Origin: an uncultured Acidimicrobiales bacterium
GTDB lineage: Bacteria > Actinomycetota > Acidimicrobiia > Acidimicrobiales > SZUA-35
DNA length: 36,157 nt
Assembly: GCA_937930695.1 (NCBI GenBank)
Contig: CALHCB010000212.1
Coordinates: 1 to 36,157 of the forward strand
Reading direction: 5' to 3'
The notes beneath the pieces are model-generated. The model was not told where the DNA came from. It saw only the letters and a program-made list of their open reading frames with translations, and did no database searches. The position numbers were made by a program, and so were the translations under genes. Shown here piece by piece: positions 32,175 through 36,157 of the stretch (the stretch's first letter is position 1; the number at the start of each line of letters is the position of its first letter).

Positions 32175-32717
32175 ATGACGATCGAAGTTCTGGATCCGAG
32201 TTATGGCGACGAGACCCGTGAGTTCTCGCTGGCCGGGCGCCCTGCGTCGCTCGCCGATGCAACCGTTGGGTTCGTCTCCAACGGCAAGCAGGGGACTGGC
32301 AGGTTCTTTGATGCACTGGAGCGTGAACTCATCGACAGCTTCGGCATCGGGAGCGTGGTTCGAGAGGTGAAAACGAACTACTCAGCTCCTGCTGATCCGG
32401 AGATCATGGATCGAGCCAAAGAATGGAACGCACTCGTTTCTGGGATCGGCGATTGAGGCAGTTGCTCGTCGTGCAGTTTGCATGACGCCGTGTCGGGCGA
32501 GTGTCTTGGGGTTCCCTCGGTCGGGATCATGACCGAGAAGTTTGTGAGCGCTGCTGAGCTGATGGCTCAGGTTCTTGGAGCCACCGCATACCCGTTCGTG
32601 ACCATCGAACATCCGATCAGCAGTGCGACAACCGCAGAGCTGGCAGAGCGGGCTCGCCGAGCGGCAGAGCAGGTCGTCGACCTCCTGCTCGATGGCTCCG
32701 AAAACCCGCGATCGTAA
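32175..32717 (+). CDS. UGSC-family selenoprotein (in-frame TGA read as selenocysteine)
   Basis: ATG 32175 opens a frame that meets TGA at 32454-32456 and then continues, in the same frame, to a TAA at 32717. With the TGA read as selenocysteine the protein has 180 residues, with Sec94 in the motif U-G-S-C, followed by SSC (a UxxCxxC array). The N-terminal part (ATVGFVSNGKQGTGRFFDAL) and the C-terminal part (LGVPSVGIMTEKFVSAAELM) are both well-formed alpha/beta sequence. The UGSC family is known for selenocysteine and cysteine forms; its enzymatic role is not established. The UxxCxxC layout recalls the GrdB/PrdB subunits of glycine and proline reductase. GAGGAA lies eight bases upstream of the ATG. 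A hairpin 11 bases after the TGA is a good bacterial SECIS candidate. Conventional calling would give two fragments, 32175-32456 and 32478-32717. Confidence 0.9.
32454..32487 (+). promoter_or_regulatory. Bacterial SECIS element with its UGA codon
   Basis: The TGA (32454-32456) is followed after 11 bases by GTCGTGCA-GTT-TGCATGAC (32468-32486), an 8-bp stem with one G-T pair and a 3-base loop, extended by one C-G pair (32467/32487). The distance and the GCAG-T-TGC apex resemble the E. coli fdhF SECIS as I recall it, in which SelB contacts G and U in the loop. It lies inside the coding region, as bacterial SECIS elements do. Confidence 0.8.
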
Positions 32718-32751
32718 GGGCTTCAGAAGTTTGCCCAACGGGTGTACCCGC

Positions 32752-32780
32752 TTGACCTAGCGGAATCCTGTCAACATTTT
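32752..32780 (+). promoter_or_regulatory. Possible sigma-70 type promoter of the Thr-rich lipoprotein gene
   Basis: TTGACC (32752-32757) is followed by 17 bases and then CATTTT (32775-32780), which has the second and last bases of TANNNT. A small hairpin CGGGT-GT-ACCCG (32739-32750) lies just upstream and may be the end of the selenoprotein transcript or an operator. Confidence 0.4.
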
Positions 32781-32854
32781 CGAACCAACTCTTTGAAGCC
32801 GCCGTCAGAGAGACAAACGATCCGTTCGAAAGAACACGACGCAAGGGCACCAAC

Positions 32855-34012
32855 ATGAGTGGACGACTTCGCCGAGGACCTTTGGCCTCTGAACGCAACA
32901 CAGTGGTGGTCGCGGGCTTGGCGCTTGCGCTCCTGGCGTCGTCGTGCGGGAGTGGCGACGGCAGTGCTGTCGGAGATGGCGACTCGGTGCAAGAACAAGC
33001 CGAGAGCACTGTGCTGCAGTCCGACAGTCCGACCGAGTCCGAGGACGATGGTGACCTTGGATCGTCGCTCGATGAGTCGCCGAGTGAAGCTGAGACGACC
33101 ACCACCACCGAAACAACGACAACCCTTGAGGCGACAACCACCTCGACGACCGAGGCAACCACAACAACGCTGACGGAAAGCGCCGAGGCAATCGCGGGAA
33201 CAGGCAGTGCGCTCACGCCCAACATTGGACTGTCGGACCTGCAGGCAGTCGTGACCGACGTGATGGGGCCGACCGTCGACGTCTCGGCTGAGGCGAGCCG
33301 TCTCGGATTGTTCCCGGCGAGCGTGCCGACACTGGCAGACGCCTCGATCAACTCGACCCAGATGGAGATGTATCGGGTCGGCGAGGAGAACCTCCAGCAC
33401 AGCAACCGCATTGGCTATTGGACCTCGGTTCCGATTGCGGAAGCGATGGCAACCTATGAGGCCGAGCTCATCGCGCAGGGGTACGAAATTCGCGATACGA
33501 CCAACCAAACGAATAGCGATGGGTCTGAGGCAGGCACGATTCGGACCAACCTCGAAAACGAGGGCGACTACACCACTCGGTCTCTGCAAGTCACCTTCCG
33601 AACCGGCGACTTCGAGGGAACCACGATTGACCTGTGGTACCAGTCCGGTGATGTTTTTCTAGATCAGCTTTCGCTCTACAGCGGGTGGACGTCGAACGGC
33701 CCGATTCCTGCCGACGGCGAACTTCGTGGGGCGAAGGTCGTTGTGACGCCCTTCGGCGATCCACAAAACCCAGATCGGTTGGCAGCGTGGAACAGCGCCC
33801 ACTGGTACCACTACGACACTGATGAGGAAGCCGTCCGAGCCGAGATCGGCGAACTACTCAACGGCGGGGGCGAATATGTCCTTGACGGCGATCTGGAGTC
33901 ATCGAGCTTCAATCTCACGTCGTCGCAGTATGAGAAGGGCGGATCCATGGTGATCTCAGAATCCGGCGAGCGCATCATCGTCGAGCTGAAAGGCAGCTGG
34001 AACTTGTCCTGA
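32855..34012 (+). CDS. Lipoprotein with Thr-rich linker, family not recognised
   Basis: The 385-residue product has a lipoprotein signal ending LALLASSC (Cys31), an acidic Ser/Glu/Asp segment, and a Thr/Glu-rich linker (about residues 80-110), probably a flexible or glycosylated spacer through the cell wall. The C-terminal domain, from about 125, contains TMEMYRVGEENL-like and WTSVPIAEAMATYEAELIAQGYEI segments, similar to repeated alpha/beta units where a membrane protein monitors or binds ligands, but I cannot name the family. AAGGGC lies about six bases upstream of the ATG. A promoter candidate lies at 32752-32780. Its relation to the selenoprotein cassette is not evident. Confidence 0.82.
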   Translation: MSGRLRRGPLASERNTVVVAGLALALLASSCGSGDGSAVGDGDSVQEQAESTVLQSDSPTESEDDGDLGSSLDESPSEAETTTTTETTTTLEATTTSTTEATTTTLTESAEAIAGTGSALTPNIGLSDLQAVVTDVMGPTVDVSAEASRLGLFPASVPTLADASINSTQMEMYRVGEENLQHSNRIGYWTSVPIAEAMATYEAELIAQGYEIRDTTNQTNSDGSEAGTIRTNLENEGDYTTRSLQVTFRTGDFEGTTIDLWYQSGDVFLDQLSLYSGWTSNGPIPADGELRGAKVVVTPFGDPQNPDRLAAWNSAHWYHYDTDEEAVRAEIGELLNGGGEYVLDGDLESSSFNLTSSQYEKGGSMVISESGERIIVELKGSWNLS

Positions 34013-34031
34013 GGCCAGATTCGCCGTCGGG

Positions 34032-34037
34032 TAGCGT
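34032..34037 (+). promoter_or_regulatory. Probable -10 element for leaderless YbaK-type gene
   Basis: TAGCGT is followed by six bases (GACACG) and then ATG 34044, with no Shine-Dalgarno. This fits the leaderless pattern found repeatedly in this window. Confidence 0.6.
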
Positions 34038-34043
34038 GACACG

Positions 34044-34529
34044 ATGTCTGATCCGGTGGTTGCACAGCTGAACGAGCTCGGGCTCGCCTTCGAGATGGTT
34101 CCATGCGACCCGGCTCTGGCTGATACAGCGGCGTTCTGTGAGGCCTATGGCTATGAAGCCCAAGACTCTGCAAACGCCATCGTGGTTGCAGGTAAAGCCG
34201 ATCCTGTCAGTTTCGTGATGTGTCTTGTATTGGCCAATTGTCGGCTCGATGTGAACAAGGTCGTGAGGAAGCGCATGGGAGTTCGCAAGGCGTCGTTCGC
34301 CTCGGCGGATCAAACGATCGAACTCACGAGCATGGAGATCGGCGGCGTGACGCCATTTGGGACGTCGACCGATCTCCCGCTCTGGATCGATGCTGCGGTG
34401 ATGGAGCGGGAACAACTCATCATCGGTGGCGGAAGCAGAGACCGGAAGTTGCTCGTCCCTCCAGCAACGCTCGCTGGTCACCCCCGCGTCGAGGTCGTGC
34501 AAGGTTTGGCCAATCCGATCCCGCTATGA
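34044..34529 (+). CDS. YbaK/ProX-type aminoacyl-tRNA deacylase domain protein
   Basis: The 161-residue protein is a single YbaK/EbsC domain. Visible features are ANAIVVAGKADPVSFVMCLV, RKRMGVRKASFASADQTIELT, the GGVTPFG motif, LPLWIDAAVM and LIIGGGSRDRKLLVPP. Family members hydrolyse mischarged aminoacyl-tRNAs, such as Cys-tRNA-Pro or Ala-tRNA-Pro, in the cytoplasm. The GVTPFG and LIIGGGSRDRK positions are typical. The start is an ATG placed six bases after TAGCGT, suggesting a leaderless transcript. The stop overlaps the stop of the convergent MFS gene over six bases. Confidence 0.93.
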   Translation: MSDPVVAQLNELGLAFEMVPCDPALADTAAFCEAYGYEAQDSANAIVVAGKADPVSFVMCLVLANCRLDVNKVVRKRMGVRKASFASADQTIELTSMEIGGVTPFGTSTDLPLWIDAAVMEREQLIIGGGSRDRKLLVPPATLAGHPRVEVVQGLANPIPL

Positions 34530-35843
34530 GCGATCGGACGGGTACTTCGCCAACAAGAGCATTGGGCTGATCGCCATAATGGCGGCCATCGCCCACCAGC
34601 CCGTCTGAAACTCTTCGAGCCGCTGTCCGACGGGGGCGGCACCGATGATGGCGGTGGTAATCGCCACGCCGAAGGCAGAACACGCCATGCGGGCCATGTT
34701 GTAGGCGGCGTTCGCAGCACCAAGCTGGGCTGACGGAATGTGTCGCAGCGCCGCCGCGTTTGCTGGCCCAAGCATGAATGCCATACCGAGGCCGATGGCT
34801 GCTGTGCCAGGGAAGAACGCCCGGAAGTAGGTCTCGTCTGGGCGGAGGCGCCAGGCCATCCAGGCCGTGCCGATCGTGGCCATCGTGGCTCCCAGCACGA
34901 GGAGCTCTCGATAGCCATAGCGATCGACGAGGCGGCCGGCGATGGGCGTGAACAACACCAACGCAACGGGTCCGGGGGTCATGGCGAGCCCGATCTCGAG
35001 ATTTGAATAGTCCCAGACGTCGCTCATGAACAACGGGTAGAGAAACCACGTGGCCGACGTGGATGTCGAGAGGATGGCGCTTGCGATAGTGACCACTCGG
35101 AAGCTCGGAATTTTCAAGAGGTCGAAGTCGAAAAGCGGCTCGTCGTGAGTAAGCGATGACCGAACGAACACAACCCCGCTCACCACGGCGATGACGGCGA
35201 TCGCCAATATTCGGGGATCGCTCCACCCCCACGCTCTGCCCTGCACGATCACGAAGGTCAGCCCGCCGACGGCGGCCGTGCCCATCGTGGCTCCGAGGAT
35301 GTCGAGTGGGGGTGGGTTCTCGGCAACAAGTCCCGGACTCATCACCCGGCGGGCGCCCACAATCGCGGCGAGCGCAATTGGAATGGCGATCAGGAACACG
35401 ACACGCCAGCTCGAGAACTCGAGCAAGACGGCCGCCACCGTTGGGGCAGACGCTGCGCCGAGCACACCCATCGATGACCACAGTGAAACGACGGACCCAT
35501 GTCGCTCTTGTGGAAACTCGGGAAGAACCGCAGCCAACGATGCCGGAATCATCATCGCAACGCCGATTGCTTGCACGACCCTGGCGGCAATGATCAAGTC
35601 GATGGTGGGGGCAACGCCGGAAAGTCCGGCACCGAAGGCAAAGATCGCAAGGCCGTTGATGAAAACCTTGCGCCGGCCTCGCCGATCGGCCCAACGTCCG
35701 CCGAGCAGCATGAAGGTCACCTGGGTGACGTTGAACGCCGAGATCACCCAGGAAATCTTGGCCAACCCGGCACCGGCGAACTCCTCTTCCAGCACGGGGA
35801 CGGCGATGTTGGTTGCAGTTCCGACAAAGGCGGCCAACAACAT
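34524..35843 (-). CDS. MFS transporter, DHA2-type (about 14 TM)
   Basis: The 439-residue frame from ATG 35843 has about fourteen hydrophobic helices, the motif A sequence GGRWADRRGRRKVF, the QAIGVAMMIPASLA motif C-like region and GWRVVF-like SSWRVVFLIAIPIAL. This is the EmrB/QacA-type drug:H+ antiporter family, which exports hydrophobic compounds. The N-terminus is short: upstream codons in the same frame encode SHQALGVAAIA, which reads like the missing start of helix 1, but no ATG, GTG or TTG is available before a TAG. A TAGGTT followed by six bases and an in-frame ATC codon (35888) makes a non-canonical start conceivable. The stop overlaps the YbaK gene stop. Confidence 0.88.
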   Translation of the reverse strand: MLLAAFVGTATNIAVPVLEEEFAGAGLAKISWVISAFNVTQVTFMLLGGRWADRRGRRKVFINGLAIFAFGAGLSGVAPTIDLIIAARVVQAIGVAMMIPASLAAVLPEFPQERHGSVVSLWSSMGVLGAASAPTVAAVLLEFSSWRVVFLIAIPIALAAIVGARRVMSPGLVAENPPPLDILGATMGTAAVGGLTFVIVQGRAWGWSDPRILAIAVIAVVSGVVFVRSSLTHDEPLFDFDLLKIPSFRVVTIASAILSTSTSATWFLYPLFMSDVWDYSNLEIGLAMTPGPVALVLFTPIAGRLVDRYGYRELLVLGATMATIGTAWMAWRLRPDETYFRAFFPGTAAIGLGMAFMLGPANAAALRHIPSAQLGAANAAYNMARMACSAFGVAITTAIIGAAPVGQRLEEFQTGWWAMAAIMAISPMLLLAKYPSDRS

Positions 35844-35972
35844 GGCAATGGCAGCGACACCGAGTGCCTGATGGGAACGAGAGATGATCGCCGAAACCTA
35901 ACGCCACATGTGACTGCTGACACCAACGTGGTGTCGTGGCGGAGACAGTCAGCGGGTTGATGAACAAACACG

Positions 35973-36157
35973 ATGTTGTCACGAAGCCAAGCAGGGGAGA
36001 TGCTCGTGGTTCCGACAATTGTGCTCAATCTGGCGTATGTCGCCCTCGTCGCATCGACGTTCACCCGCACCGTGGTGTGGCTGCGACTCATGATCCTTGC
36101 GGGTTCATGCTTCTTCATCACCTACGGGCTCCTCGTAGGCATCCCCTCGATGGTGTT
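35973..36157 (+). CDS. N-terminal fragment of a Popeye-like membrane protein
   Basis: An open frame runs from ATG 35973, or more likely ATG 36000 (GCAGGGGAG directly upstream), to the window end. The peptide VLNLAYVALVASTFTRTVVWLRLMILAG and the following FFITYGLLVGIPSMV give two membrane helices with a pattern seen in bacterial Popeye/cyclic-nucleotide-domain proteins, where short N-terminal helices precede a cNMP-binding domain. The domain that would prove it is beyond the window, so the family call is tentative. Confidence 0.5.
   Translation, partial: MLSRSQAGEMLVVPTIVLNLAYVALVASTFTRTVVWLRLMILAGSCFFITYGLLVGIPSMV

Noticed and set aside
32175..32717. Explanation of the UGSC gene as a pseudogene or as two separate genes
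   Set aside because: The TGA sits exactly at the U of U-G-S-C, the frame is the same on both sides, no other lesion is present, and a SECIS-like stem follows.
34420..36018. 532-codon minus-strand frame overlapping the DHA2 transporter
   Set aside because: It is an alternative frame of the same strand, Arg/His/Cys-rich, while the other frame has fourteen membrane helices.
1..36157. CRISPR arrays, insertion sequences, prophage or attachment sites
   Set aside because: No regularly spaced repeats, transposase or integrase frames, or terminal inverted repeats with target duplications were seen.

Overview
The window looks like the chromosome of a high-GC, menaquinone-using actinobacterium, most likely a marine Acidimicrobiia (Ilumatobacter-like) lineage. 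This is an inference from content: an F420-type LLM oxidoreductase, MenA, Ddl and MurF, Gram-positive style lipoproteins, a STAND/SARP-type regulator, a TPM protein with a glycine-rich tail, frequent GTG/TTG starts, and repeated TANNNT-N6/7-RTG signals typical of leaderless actinobacterial transcription. No phage, insertion sequence or CRISPR array is visible.

Layout. 1-5.2 kb: the C-terminal end of an unknown gene, a strong hairpin terminator, a lipoprotein with two FAS1 domains, a small lipoprotein and a large STAND-TPR-SARP regulator. 5.2-10.7 kb: a tightly coupled minus-strand operon (fatty acyl-CoA reductase fused to a HAD phosphatase, a LarA/DUF2088 protein, a PlsC acyltransferase) divergent from a TetR repressor, with a palindromic operator between them. 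10.7-17.7 kb: a TPM membrane protein, divergent ddl and murF, a 61-residue zinc-ribbon peptide, menA and a DUF4328-like membrane protein. 17.7-22.3 kb: an MFS transporter with an F420-type oxidoreductase, a membrane J-domain protein, an amidase, and tRNA-Val(CAC) followed by a terminator.

22.7-31.1 kb is a candidate extracellular-polysaccharide locus. A degenerate methyltransferase-like protein, a regulator built from pseudo-receiver, degenerate GGDEF and receiver domains, a membrane HEAT-repeat protein and a membrane GT2 synthase lie on the plus strand with tight couplings. A membrane-anchored exoprotein runs convergent to them, and a secreted TIM-barrel glycosidase-like lipoprotein with a CBM9-like tail lies beyond it.

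31.1-32.7 kb holds the most striking item: a two-gene cassette whose second gene is a UGSC-family selenoprotein. Its in-frame TGA at 32454-32456 is followed directly by Gly-Ser-Cys, the frame stays open for another 86 codons, and a hairpin placed 11 nt after the TGA resembles the E. coli fdhF bacterial SECIS. A conventional gene caller splits this gene in two.

32.8-36.2 kb: a Thr-rich-linker lipoprotein, a YbaK-type deacylase, a DHA2-type MFS transporter and the start of a Popeye-like membrane protein cut by the window end. Several convergent gene pairs overlap at their stop codons.
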